NCBI GenBank assembly: GCA_964439935.1
Contig: CAYTPW010000002.1
Location: 62,001 to 126,000, forward strand
Direction of reading: 5' to 3'
DNA: 64,000 nucleotides
Source of the DNA: JABMQW01 sp964439935
Lineage (GTDB): Bacteria > Fidelibacterota > Marinisomatia > Marinisomatales > TCS56
Shown: piece after piece, positions 16,600 through 25,634 of the stretch
Position numbering within the stretch: the stretch's first letter is position 1
How the letters are laid out: every line of letters starts with the position of its first letter
Notes under the pieces: generated by a model
What the model was told of the DNA's origin: nothing
Seen by the model: only the letters and a program-made list of their open reading frames with translations
The model's database searches: none
Program-made: the position numbers and the translations under genes

Positions 16600-18156
16600 T
16601 TAATGTTTAAAGCAGCGACTTCCGGTGAAAACCATTGCAATACCATTTTCATTGCAGGCTGCGATTACTTCCTTATCGCGGATCGATCCACCCGGCTGGA
16701 TAATTGCCTTAATACCGCTGGGAGCGATTTTATCGATGCTGTCCCGGAAAGGGAAGAATGCATCGGAAGCCAGCACTGAATCTTTTGCCCGGGCACCAGA
16801 TTTGCGGATGGCTATGTCCACAGCGTCCACCCGTGATACCTGTCCGGCGCCAATGCCAGCAGTTGTGTTGTTATTTGCAACCAGTATCGCATTTGATTTC
16901 ACGTGCTTTAGTACTTTCCAGGCGAATATCATCGATGAAATTTCTGAAACAGTTGGTTTTGTTTCGGTGACTACATTTATATCTTCCACCGTAATCGTTT
17001 TAATATCGGTTTCCTGCACCAGCAAGCCACCATCAACATAACGATATTGTAATTTTGCCTTTTTTGGGGGAATGTCGCCCAGTTCCAATACCCGCAGATT
17101 TTTCTTTACAGCCAGAATTTCAAGCGCTGAAGGTTCATAATCAGGAGCAATGACAATCTCAACAAACACCTTGGCGATTGATTCTGCGACTTGCTCGGTA
17201 CAGGTTTGGTTAAGTGCAATAATACCGCCGAAGGCGCTGAGAGAATCAGCATTAAAAGCTCGTTCATAAATATCTGCTGTGTCAGTGCCGATGGCTACTC
17301 CACAGGGATTGGCATGCTTGACCACCACACAGGCCGGTTCGGTAAATTCCGCCAAGCAGGCCAGTGCACCATCCGCATCCATTATATTATTGTAAGACAA
17401 ATTTTTTCCCTGATGAATTTTTCCCGTTAGTATATTATTTCCTGTAGTAATTGGCAATTTATAAGCCGCCGCTTTTTGATGGGGATTTTCACCGTAGCGT
17501 AACTCATAGAATTTATTGAAGGTTAATGAAAAGGTATCTGAAAGGGAATCATCTTTTAGATAATTATGAATAAGAGCATCATATTGGGCGGTATGGCCAA
17601 ACGCTTTAGTTGATAGCATGTACCGGGTGTCATAGGAGAGTCCGTTTTGTTCGGTTATTTCTGCCACCACCAGATTGTAATCGCCTGGATCAACCACAAC
17701 CCCAACCCAACCTAAATTCTTGGCTGCGGAACGTAGCATTGTGGGTCCTCCTATGTCAATATTCTCAAGTGCCCGGGCAAGTGTTACGTCAGGTGCTGAT
17801 ATCGTTTTTGCAAAGGGATAGAGATTGCAGATCACCAGGTCGATCCATTTGATGCCACTGGCTTCAGCGTCATTTGTGTGTAGATCCCTCAACCCCAGTA
17901 TGCCGCCTTCCACTAGGGGATTGATCGTTTTGACGCGGCCATCCATGATCTCAGGAAATTGGGTGTATTCAGAAACGTCAGTGACAGGGATTGAGGCTTC
18001 ACGCAGAGCCCGGGCCGTCCCGCCGGTAGAGAGGATCTCCACACTATTTTCGTGCAGCGTTTTGGCAAATGGTACCAGGCCCTGTTTATCAAATACTGAA
18101 AACAGGGCGCGATTAATTATTATATTTTCTGTATTAAGAGTTGGATTTTTTAGCAT
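16600..18156 (-). CDS. purH: bifunctional AICAR transformylase / IMP cyclohydrolase
   Basis: PurH catalyses the last two steps to IMP: formylation of AICAR with 10-formyl-THF, then ring closure. At 518 aa the length is normal. The N-terminal IMP cyclohydrolase (MGS-like fold, ~10-150) has ALFSVFDKQGLVPFAK, STGGTARALREA and NIDIGGPTMLRSAAKN. The C-terminal transformylase has ELRYGENPHQKAA, the catalytic K-H segment VVVKHANPCGVA, and the ASDAFFPFRDSID and QPGGSIRD segments. The final TGSRCFKH corresponds to the usual TGMRHFRH, so the penultimate motif is altered. It lies 63 bp after purN. Confidence 0.97.
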   Translation of the reverse strand: MLKNPTLNTENIIINRALFSVFDKQGLVPFAKTLHENSVEILSTGGTARALREASIPVTDVSEYTQFPEIMDGRVKTINPLVEGGILGLRDLHTNDAEASGIKWIDLVICNLYPFAKTISAPDVTLARALENIDIGGPTMLRSAAKNLGWVGVVVDPGDYNLVVAEITEQNGLSYDTRYMLSTKAFGHTAQYDALIHNYLKDDSLSDTFSLTFNKFYELRYGENPHQKAAAYKLPITTGNNILTGKIHQGKNLSYNNIMDADGALACLAEFTEPACVVVKHANPCGVAIGTDTADIYERAFNADSLSAFGGIIALNQTCTEQVAESIAKVFVEIVIAPDYEPSALEILAVKKNLRVLELGDIPPKKAKLQYRYVDGGLLVQETDIKTITVEDINVVTETKPTVSEISSMIFAWKVLKHVKSNAILVANNNTTAGIGAGQVSRVDAVDIAIRKSGARAKDSVLASDAFFPFRDSIDKIAPSGIKAIIQPGGSIRDKEVIAACNENGIAMVFTGSRCFKH

Positions 18157-18219
18157 TGTGTTTTATCGTTCTAAGGTGAATTGGATCAATTGTAAAAATA
18201 TATTATCAGATACCAAATA

Positions 18220-18810
18220 TCATTTCAATTTACCGGTTTTTGAATATCGGTCAATAACTTCAATAAATGCATCGCCCTCAAGTTTTTGCACCTTTGTCTT
18301 AAGGTTATCAGGTGTATCTTCAGGATTAACTGTGCATTTTTTCTGGATGATTATCGGACCGCTGTCTACCTCTGCGATTACCAGGTGGATAGTGCAGCCG
18401 GTCTCTGTTTCGCGATTGGTAATAACATCTTCGTGCACGTTGGTATCCATACCACCTGCGTACTTCGGGAGCAGGGAAGGATGTACATTCAGTACTTTCC
18501 CTTCCCATTCTCGGCAAAATTCTGCTGACAAAATCCGCATAAAACCGATTAAGAGTATCAGATCAACATTATATTTTTTTAAAACAGCGGTCATTTCCGA
18601 ATCGAAAACAGGCCTTTGCTTTCCTTTGTGGCTGATAAAAGTATTGGCAATGTTGTGGTTATGTGCCCGTTCAAGAATATAAGCTTTCGAACGATTGCTG
18701 ATTACGATTTCAATCGATGCATTTAATCGCCCGCTGTTAATGGAATCGATGATGGCCTGAAGATCGGTTCCATTGGTAGAACCAAGGATTCCAAGCCGGA
18801 CGGTTGCCAT
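18220..18810 (-). CDS. purN: phosphoribosylglycinamide formyltransferase
   Basis: PurN transfers formyl from 10-formyl-THF to GAR. The protein is 196 aa. The active-site Asn and His are in LNVHPSLLPKYAG and the catalytic Asp is in AEVDSGPIIIQ. The N-terminus LGILGSTNGTDLQAIIDSI is the phosphate-binding loop, with GSTNGTDLQ where many orthologues have GSGSNLQ. The start codon overlaps the purD stop by 1 nt (TAATG), so the two are translationally coupled. Confidence 0.95.
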   Translation of the reverse strand: MATVRLGILGSTNGTDLQAIIDSINSGRLNASIEIVISNRSKAYILERAHNHNIANTFISHKGKQRPVFDSEMTAVLKKYNVDLILLIGFMRILSAEFCREWEGKVLNVHPSLLPKYAGGMDTNVHEDVITNRETETGCTIHLVIAEVDSGPIIIQKKCTVNPEDTPDNLKTKVQKLEGDAFIEVIDRYSKTGKLK

Positions 18811-20126
18811 TAACTCTCTCCTTTTAATTGGTGCATGTGATCTATCCTTTTTTGAACAAGGTCAGCCGTACCGATATCTGTACGATGAAAAACAGGTCCG
18901 GTAATGTGCACAACTTCAGACTGTGCTGCCAGCTCTGCTTCTGCAAGTGTAGGTGCAATACCGACAACAGCGGCTGTGCGTGACCCGGTCTCATACAGGC
19001 CATCCTTACGCTGGTCCACGGCTGCCAGGTAAAGCTGTTCAGGATTCTGAATTGCCGATATATCAATTCGTTGATTTTTCACGGGCTCATCGGGATAACC
19101 TGCCGGCACTGCATATTTGCAGACGGTTGCCTGCGGTTTGAATTTTGCCAGATCCTGTTTGAGGGTTCCGTTAATGATTGCCTGGCATATAGCTATGAAA
19201 TCAGACTCCAGCAAGGCCAGTACATTCATTCCTTCAGGATCGCCAAAGCGCGCATTGTATTCGATCAGCTTAACGCCCACTGTTGTTACAATAAAACCGC
19301 CATAGAGGATGCCTTTATAGCCCTGACCAAACTCCTTTTCCAGGGCTTTTATTGTTGCCAGATTAATTGCCCGGGCAACTTCGATATCGTCGGGCACAAG
19401 AAAAGGTAAGCTATGATTGGCAGCAGAATACGATCCCATCCCGCCGGTATTTGGGCCGGTGTCCCCTTCGAAAGCTCGTTTGTGATCCTGTACCACCGGC
19501 ATATGCGCCAGATGTACACCATCGCTGAAACTCATCAGTGAAAATTCCTCACCGATCAATTTTTCTTCAATAATAAATGATTTACCAGCATCACTCAGTT
19601 CGCGACAATATTGTAAAGCGTCAGCATGTGAAAGCAGGTGATCACCAGCGACCTTCACGCCTTTCCCACCCATCAATCCGTCATACTTCACTACATATAA
19701 CTCACCCAGTTCATTCAGATAATCCTGCACACCATTCATCGAATTAAAGAACTGGTAGCGCGGACTACCCGGGATCTTATATTTTACAAGCAAATTTCGT
19801 GTAAATGCCTTGCTGGTTTCAATTTGAGCCAGTTGTTGTTTTGGTCCAACGCAGGGTATATTATTATCCCAAAGAGCGTCCGCAACACCGGCTGCCAACG
19901 GAGCCTCAGGACCGATGATTGCGAGATCGATCAGGCAGGATTTAGAATATTTTACTACCACCATGGGATCGTTAATATCATTTATGCTATACCCGGTACA
20001 CAACGATTGAATACCTGGATTTTTACTTGTAGCTATACAATATAGCATAGCGGGTTGGGGTGAGCGATTTACAGCACGTGCGAGGGCATGTTCGCGAGCA
20101 CCGGAACCGATTAGCAGGATATTCAT
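18810..20126 (-). CDS. purD: phosphoribosylamine-glycine ligase
   Basis: PurD is an ATP-grasp ligase making GAR from phosphoribosylamine, glycine and ATP, 438 aa. Seen are the N-terminal GSGAREHALA motif, the ATP-grasp core (VVKYDGLMGGKGVKVA), EEFSLMSFSDG, and the metal-binding end of the ATP site in IEYNARFGDPE. The HKRAFEGDTGPNTGGMGSY segment is diagnostic for PurD. It is slightly longer than E. coli PurD. It lies 3 bp after purF and overlaps purN. Confidence 0.97.
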   Translation of the reverse strand: MNILLIGSGAREHALARAVNRSPQPAMLYCIATSKNPGIQSLCTGYSINDINDPMVVVKYSKSCLIDLAIIGPEAPLAAGVADALWDNNIPCVGPKQQLAQIETSKAFTRNLLVKYKIPGSPRYQFFNSMNGVQDYLNELGELYVVKYDGLMGGKGVKVAGDHLLSHADALQYCRELSDAGKSFIIEEKLIGEEFSLMSFSDGVHLAHMPVVQDHKRAFEGDTGPNTGGMGSYSAANHSLPFLVPDDIEVARAINLATIKALEKEFGQGYKGILYGGFIVTTVGVKLIEYNARFGDPEGMNVLALLESDFIAICQAIINGTLKQDLAKFKPQATVCKYAVPAGYPDEPVKNQRIDISAIQNPEQLYLAAVDQRKDGLYETGSRTAAVVGIAPTLAEAELAAQSEVVHITGPVFHRTDIGTADLVQKRIDHMHQLKGES

Positions 20127-20129
20127 GAT

Positions 20130-21596
20130 TTAGTCTCTCGTTGCTTGCTGCATCTCAAATTGACGCATTTTATTTTCATCCACATCACCGGTTACGTACT
20201 TACCGTCCAGACAAGCCATACAGGGGTGATCAATGCCATGATCCCCTTTGCGGGTCACTGCTTCCAGTAAATCGTCCTGGCGTTGATATAATAATTTGTC
20301 GACGCACATATTTGCAGCAATTTCTTGCTCTTCAAATTGATGTGCGATCAATTCTTGGCGGGTAGGAATATTAACACCATAAAAACATGGAAACTTAACG
20401 GGCGGACAGGCGGAAATAAAATATACTTTAGTAGCACCAAACTCACGAATCATTTTGACGATCTCGCGGCTGGTAGTACCCCGAACAATACTGTCATCAA
20501 CAATCATGACTTTCTTGTCACGGATTTCCAACTCTTGCGGAACCAGCTTATAGCGGACAGATCTCTTCCTTTGCTCCTGCCCGGGCATAATAAATGTCCG
20601 CCCAATAAATGGATTTTTATACAAGCCCTCCGAGTATCGGACCCCCAATGCTTGTGCCACTGACAGAGCAGAAGTGTTGGCTGTGGAGGGAGCAGGTATA
20701 ACGATGTCAGGTTTTTCATCAGGAAATTTATTTTGCCAGCGGAAAGCCAGATTTTGCCCCATTCGCAAGCGTGCTCGGTAAACGCTTATGGCATTCATCA
20801 TCGTATCCGGACGGGCAAAATAGACATATTCAAAAACACAGGGTGTGAAATTATTTCTTTTAAGGATTCGGTTTTGTGCCGGGCCGTCTTCAGGCAAATA
20901 GATTACTTCACCGGGCTGGACATCTCCTGTATGCTTGAATCCCAGGGCATAATACACTGATGTTTCGGAACAGAAAATGTAATCGATGGTACCATCCCTA
21001 TTTTCACGTTCCCCTTTGGTCAGTGGTCGGATACCATGAGGGTCACGAAATACCACCATACCCTTACCGATAATCGTGGCAACTACAGAAAAGGCACCGC
21101 TGACATGGCTATAAACATCTTCAACAGCAGTACAAATATTTTCGAAAAAACCATTCGATTCAGAACTGGTGGCCAGACGATTTAGAGCATCGGCAAAATA
21201 ATGCAGTATTACTTCGACATCCACGGAAGAATTGAGATGCCGGAAATGATTTTTAGATAGATCGTCGGTAGTTTCCGCCTGATTCACCAGATTACCATTG
21301 TGGGCCATGGCAATGCCGTAAGGAACACCAGTCCAAACCGGCTGAGCGTCTTCCCGACTATAACCGCCGGCAGTTGGATAGCGGGTCTGCCCAATACCGA
21401 TTTTACCCTGCAGACGTGCCATATTATGCTCATCAAAAATATCTCTGACCAGACCGATCCCTTTTTTAATATGAAAACGTTTATTGTAAGTAATTATACC
21501 GGCCGCGTCCTGGCCGCGATGTTGGAGCTGGATCAGGCTTTCGTACAATTCTGCTGCGACGGGCTTATGGGATTTTATTCCAATTATGCCACACAT
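20130..21596 (-). CDS. purF: amidophosphoribosyltransferase (Fe-S, B. subtilis type)
   Basis: PurF is the committing enzyme of the pathway, PRPP + Gln to phosphoribosylamine, 488 aa. The N-terminal nucleophile Cys2 follows the start Met (MCGIIGIKS), with QLQHRGQDAAG in the glutaminase domain. The PRPP site is VMIVDDSIVRGTTSREIV. The cysteines CVFEYVYFARPDT, FPCFYG and HPCMAC match the 4Fe-4S ligands of the Bacillus-type enzyme, in which propeptide processing and oxygen-sensitive regulation are known. No propeptide precedes Cys2 here, so only the initiator Met would be removed. It abuts purB. Confidence 0.97.
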   Translation of the reverse strand: MCGIIGIKSHKPVAAELYESLIQLQHRGQDAAGIITYNKRFHIKKGIGLVRDIFDEHNMARLQGKIGIGQTRYPTAGGYSREDAQPVWTGVPYGIAMAHNGNLVNQAETTDDLSKNHFRHLNSSVDVEVILHYFADALNRLATSSESNGFFENICTAVEDVYSHVSGAFSVVATIIGKGMVVFRDPHGIRPLTKGERENRDGTIDYIFCSETSVYYALGFKHTGDVQPGEVIYLPEDGPAQNRILKRNNFTPCVFEYVYFARPDTMMNAISVYRARLRMGQNLAFRWQNKFPDEKPDIVIPAPSTANTSALSVAQALGVRYSEGLYKNPFIGRTFIMPGQEQRKRSVRYKLVPQELEIRDKKVMIVDDSIVRGTTSREIVKMIREFGATKVYFISACPPVKFPCFYGVNIPTRQELIAHQFEEQEIAANMCVDKLLYQRQDDLLEAVTRKGDHGIDHPCMACLDGKYVTGDVDENKMRQFEMQQATRD

Positions 21597-22973
21597 TTAT
21601 TTCAATAGCTCCACTAGTTCTGGTGCCAGCCCCAGATAGGTTTGGGGTAATAAGTTCAGTAGATTATGCAAATCTTCTTCGGGTAAATCCAAATCGGCAA
21701 TAAAAGAGCGAATTATTGCTTTGTCGATTTTATGGCCGCGAGTAATCGTTTTCAGCTTCTCGTAAGCATCCTCGTGGCCGGCCTTACGAAGGACGGTCTG
21801 AATTGCTTCCGCTAAAACCTCCCAATGGGCATCTAATTCTTCCCAACAGAGTTTTTTATTTACGGCAAGACGTTGCAATCCGGTTAGAATGTTTTTACCG
21901 GCCAGCAGTAGATGTGCCAGAGGCACACCCTGGTTGCGTATGGCAGTACTGTCGGATAAGTCACGTTGCAGGCGAGAAACAGGTAGCTTTTGGGCCAAAT
22001 GTCCAAGTACAGCATTGGCAATACCCAGATTGCCTTCGGCATTCTCGAACTGAATCGGATTTATTTTATGGGGCATGGTACTCGAACCGATCTCCCCGGC
22101 GACTGCTTTCTGGGTAAAAACACCCCGGCTGATATAAGTCCAGACATCACGGCAGAAGTCAATTAATATCGAATTTAACTGTACTAAATAATGATAGCTC
22201 TCCGCCAGGGAATCATGCGGTTCGATCTGGGTGGTGAGCAGGTTTGGTTCCAATCCCAATGCTTTGACTAAGCGGGTACTGAAATTAACCCAGCGAACTT
22301 TTGGAAAGCTGACTACATGGGCCGCCCAGGTTCCGCTTGCGCCGCTGATCTTCCCGGTCAATTGATGCTTGAGTAAGTATCGCATTTGTCGATCAAGACG
22401 GCTGGCAAAAACCGCTATTTCCTTGCCAACCGTTGTGGGCGTAGCCGGCTGGCCATGAGTCAAGGCCAGCAGCGGGATCTTAGCGTTTTGGCGGGCAAAT
22501 GAGCGCAGTTCACGATACAGTTTTTTTATTAAGGGCAGTATCACATGAGTCAGAGCGTCACGGTACATGAGAGTATAGGAAAGATTATTTACATCTTCTG
22601 AGGTGAGAGCAAAATGTATCCACGGCGATAACGACTTCAGGCGGGTGTTTTCAAACTGTTCCCGCAAATAATATTCAACCGCTTTGACATCATGATTGGT
22701 TTGTCGCTCGATTTCCTTGACTTTTAGCGCAGCGGCTGTGGAAAAATTGGAATAATATTTTCGTAACTGTGATTGGTAAGAAGTTGATAGGGGAGGCAGA
22801 GCTGTGAATTTCTTTTCCTTACTGAGTGCAATTAAATATTCAATTTCGATTTTAATCCGGTACTTGATCAGGGCAAATTCCGAAAGGAAGATCGATAGTT
22901 CAGCCGTCTCCTTCCGGTAACGCCCATCAACTGGGGAAATGGATGTTAGTTGTGGATTGATATTGTCCTGCAT
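21597..22973 (-). CDS. purB: adenylosuccinate lyase (E. coli-type)
   Basis: PurB cleaves SAICAR to AICAR and adenylosuccinate to AMP. It belongs to the fumarase/aspartase superfamily. The ATG at 22973 (MQDNINPQLTSISPVDGRY) begins 2 nt after the purE stop. A longer frame from 23012 would overlap purE and is not favoured. Length is 458 aa. SISPVDGRYRKET and the signature SSTMPHKINPIQFENAEGN place it with the E. coli/plant type rather than the shorter B. subtilis type. Active-site segments TSEDVNNLSY and ALTHGQPATPTTVGKE are intact. Confidence 0.96.
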   Translation of the reverse strand: MQDNINPQLTSISPVDGRYRKETAELSIFLSEFALIKYRIKIEIEYLIALSKEKKFTALPPLSTSYQSQLRKYYSNFSTAAALKVKEIERQTNHDVKAVEYYLREQFENTRLKSLSPWIHFALTSEDVNNLSYTLMYRDALTHVILPLIKKLYRELRSFARQNAKIPLLALTHGQPATPTTVGKEIAVFASRLDRQMRYLLKHQLTGKISGASGTWAAHVVSFPKVRWVNFSTRLVKALGLEPNLLTTQIEPHDSLAESYHYLVQLNSILIDFCRDVWTYISRGVFTQKAVAGEIGSSTMPHKINPIQFENAEGNLGIANAVLGHLAQKLPVSRLQRDLSDSTAIRNQGVPLAHLLLAGKNILTGLQRLAVNKKLCWEELDAHWEVLAEAIQTVLRKAGHEDAYEKLKTITRGHKIDKAIIRSFIADLDLPEEDLHNLLNLLPQTYLGLAPELVELLK

Positions 22974-22975
22974 CT

Positions 22976-23362
22976 TCAGGAACCCAGGATCCGTTTTACC
23001 GCCAGGGCGCAATTGCCGGGGTCCAGTACGGTTAATACCGGTGTTTTACTGGGCATCTGTAGCGTGGAATGAATATTAACCAGCATATCGGATTTATCCT
23101 TAAAGGGGGGGCAGGCTAGTGTGGGAAATTTGCTGTTGGCGGCAACGAAACCGGAGAGGGCATTGGAGCGTCCGGCCACGGTAATGAAAACAATTCCTGT
23201 TTGACCCTTAAAACTGTCGATTATTTCCAGCACCCGGCGAGGCTCTTTATGGGCCGAAGCAACGTGCTCTTCCCAGGGGAGTTGTAGCAAATCCAATTGC
23301 ACCGTTATTTTCTTGACATGATCTTTATCGCTGACTGAACCCATGATAATTATTACGCGCAT
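22976..23362 (-). CDS. purE: class II AIR carboxylase (PurE), short form
   Basis: The protein (128 aa) converts AIR to CAIR. The N-terminal IIIMGSVSD loop is the phosphate site. SAHKEP replaces the class I SAHRTP, and AGRSNALSGFV followed by ACPP are hallmarks of class II PurE as in metazoan PAICS and Treponema denticola. Class II enzymes use CO2 directly and need no PurK, and no purK lies in this window. It is ~30 residues shorter at the C-terminus than typical class II forms and ends at KRILGS. The missing part is normally a helix at the oligomer interface. It lies 18 bp after purC. Confidence 0.93.
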   Translation of the reverse strand: MRVIIIMGSVSDKDHVKKITVQLDLLQLPWEEHVASAHKEPRRVLEIIDSFKGQTGIVFITVAGRSNALSGFVAANSKFPTLACPPFKDKSDMLVNIHSTLQMPSKTPVLTVLDPGNCALAVKRILGS

Positions 23363-23380
23363 AATACCTCCTGAAACGGA

Positions 23381-24355
23381 TTAATTTTTTATAGCTTCGA
23401 TAACATTGGCATTGATTCTATTATTGACCGGCACAGAAATGTTTGGAAACTGAAATGGTTTGCCGGTAATTGTTTCATATAGTAGAATATACCGCCTCGA
23501 TAATTCCACAACCAGGTCATCTGGTGCTGCCGGCAGTTCCGTATCACTATAGGGATCACAATTATCCTTAAACCACAACCGCAGAAACTCCTTGTCAACA
23601 TTCTGCGGTTCCCGGCCATCAGCCATCCGGGCTTGGTAGCTGTCAGCGATCCAGTAGCGGCTGGAGTCTGGGGTATGTATTTCATCAATGAGAAGAATTT
23701 TGCCGTCCTCGTCCTTGCCAAACTCGTATTTAGTGTCTACCAGGATCAGCCCATGGTTGGCAGCTGTCTCCTGTCCGAAGCGGAATAACTCCAGAGCTTT
23801 TGTGGAGGCATATTCCCAATCGGGAGCAGTCATCCAATTCTCGCTGATTATCTCCGGTGGGCTGATCGGCCGGTCGTGATCTTTTTCTTTGGTTGTAGGA
23901 GTCAGAATGTTATGGTCCAGTTTCTGGTTCTTAACCATACCGTTGGATAGTTCGTTGCCACAATAATTCCGCGAACCATTATTGTAATGAGTCCAGAGAG
24001 CTGTATCCGTTGAACCGGTTATATAGCCCCGGACAACAAATTCAATCGGAAAGACGGTGCATTTTTTTGCGATAGTCACGTTGGGATCGGGTATATTCAG
24101 TACGTGATTGTCGATAATATGCCGGGTTTGATCGAACCACCAGGCGCTGGTCTGGTTCAAAACCTGACCCTTGAAAGGAATCACAGCCAATAAGCGGTCG
24201 AATGCACTGAGACGGTCGGTGGTAATTAATGCCAGTTCAGTGCCGAAATCATAACTGTCCCGTACTTTACCAACCAGCTTTATTCCCTTTGGCAGATTAG
24301 TTTCAGTCAGACAATTGGCCAAACCCTGTTTTATTTTTATTGTGTAGTCATTCAT
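23381..24355 (-). CDS. purC: SAICAR synthetase
   Basis: PurC ligates aspartate to CAIR using ATP. At 324 aa it is of the long, yeast ADE1-like form rather than the ~240-aa E. coli form. Landmarks are KLVGKVRDSYDFG (ATP loop), ALITTDRLSAFDRLL, PIEFVVRGYITGS, GLILVDTKYEFGKD and LIDEIHTPDSSRYW. It starts inside the end of purQS (8-nt overlap). Directly downstream lies class II purE, the same pair that is fused as PAICS in animals. Confidence 0.96.
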   Translation of the reverse strand: MNDYTIKIKQGLANCLTETNLPKGIKLVGKVRDSYDFGTELALITTDRLSAFDRLLAVIPFKGQVLNQTSAWWFDQTRHIIDNHVLNIPDPNVTIAKKCTVFPIEFVVRGYITGSTDTALWTHYNNGSRNYCGNELSNGMVKNQKLDHNILTPTTKEKDHDRPISPPEIISENWMTAPDWEYASTKALELFRFGQETAANHGLILVDTKYEFGKDEDGKILLIDEIHTPDSSRYWIADSYQARMADGREPQNVDKEFLRLWFKDNCDPYSDTELPAAPDDLVVELSRRYILLYETITGKPFQFPNISVPVNNRINANVIEAIKN

Positions 24356-25622
24356 TTTGATAATAATAGCAATTATGAGCTAAGGGGTTAAAAAGAATAT
24401 GAGTGCTGAGGATATCATCAATTATATCAGCTGATGCACCCTGCTCTGGGATAATTGTCCAGATAACACCATAGCGCACTGCTGAAATTTCACTCAATTC
24501 GAAGCGCTTGGAAAGCATTTCTAATTTTTGTTGGCCGAGTACATCTTTATGGCTTCGTACTAAAAGACGGGTAGACGAATTGTCTTCCGGCGATTTGATC
24601 AGTCGCTCCTTGTTGGAATTGAATAATTCACCGGAGGCTGTGATTTTATCCAACAGCTCCTGCGGATCTCCATCCTGATAACTGACTTCCCAGTGTGTAT
24701 GGCGAGTCAACTGAACCGGTAGATCAAGGTGCTTGAGGGCATTCCGCACGGAAACGGCGGTATTATCGGTAATGATCAATTCCACGGTCAACTCGAGCGC
24801 ATCTTGGGCGGGAACGAAGGGCTTGATAGTAGTTTTTGGTCGTTTATCTGGCAATAAACGATAATTATGTACAGGGCGCGCATCGATAAAATCCCGCATT
24901 GATGTAAAAATAGAATCACCCTGCACTGTTCGTTCCGGGTGGGGCATCAGGGACATCACGTTGCCGGCGCTATTGCAGACCGCCGCCAGATTATACAGCG
25001 ATCCGTTTGGATTGACCGGGAATTCCGATTGAATATTTCCTCGTTCATCACAGTAACGAAATACTGTCTGGTCATTATTGATCAAATCCCCGAGAATATC
25101 ATCGTTGGTTACGAAACGTCCTTCGGCATGAGCCAGAGGGATTGTGATCCAATCACCGATATTAAGATTACGAGTGAATGCGCAGCGCTCACCGGGCACG
25201 CTTAACTGGAGATTGGCCCAGGTGTTGTAATAACCGGTTCCCATCACATGCCCGTCTTTTATTCGGCGGTTATCAGTCAAGGCCAGTCCCGGGCGGTAAC
25301 CATCTAAACCGGGCACCAGACCCGTTTCCACCAATATCTGGGCACCATTGCAGATTCCAAGAACTGGTTTTCCGGCTTCTGCCTCACTGCGGATCGGTTG
25401 CATGATCGGTTCCAGCGAAGCGATTACCCCAGCGCGGGAGCGATCTTCGAATGAAAAACCGCCAATAATTATATAACCATCACAAGCATGAATTTTATCC
25501 ACCGGATCGTTCCACAGAATTTCTATCGGTTCCATGCCAGCCCGGCGGATAGCCAGGTTGGTTTCCCGCTCGGTATTTGAACCAGGAAATTGAACAATGC
25601 CGATTTGAATTGATTTACTCAC
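24348..25622 (-). CDS. purQ: FGAM synthase glutaminase subunit fused to PurS-like domains
   Basis: Residues 1-~262 are PurQ, the class I glutaminase that feeds ammonia to PurL: FPGSNTERE near the N-terminus, nucleophile C91 in LGICNGAQ, and H228/E230 in MPHPER. The remaining ~160 residues are not part of normal PurQ. Residues ~350-424 look like PurS (TRLLVRSHKDVLGQQKLEML, AVRYGVIWT, IIDDILSTHILFNPLAHNCYY). Residues ~275-345 look like a second, more diverged PurS-type unit. No separate purS exists in the operon, so the fusion plausibly supplies the subunit that bridges PurQ and small PurL. The PurS assignment is by eye. Confidence 0.88.
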   Translation of the reverse strand: MSKSIQIGIVQFPGSNTERETNLAIRRAGMEPIEILWNDPVDKIHACDGYIIIGGFSFEDRSRAGVIASLEPIMQPIRSEAEAGKPVLGICNGAQILVETGLVPGLDGYRPGLALTDNRRIKDGHVMGTGYYNTWANLQLSVPGERCAFTRNLNIGDWITIPLAHAEGRFVTNDDILGDLINNDQTVFRYCDERGNIQSEFPVNPNGSLYNLAAVCNSAGNVMSLMPHPERTVQGDSIFTSMRDFIDARPVHNYRLLPDKRPKTTIKPFVPAQDALELTVELIITDNTAVSVRNALKHLDLPVQLTRHTHWEVSYQDGDPQELLDKITASGELFNSNKERLIKSPEDNSSTRLLVRSHKDVLGQQKLEMLSKRFELSEISAVRYGVIWTIIPEQGASADIIDDILSTHILFNPLAHNCYYYQNE

Positions 25623-25634
25623 AGTTTTTCGGAC

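Noticed and set aside
22974..23012. Longer purB start at 23012
   Set aside because: It would overlap purE by 37 bp and add residues not matching PurB. The ATG at 22973 fits the family N-terminus and the gene spacing.
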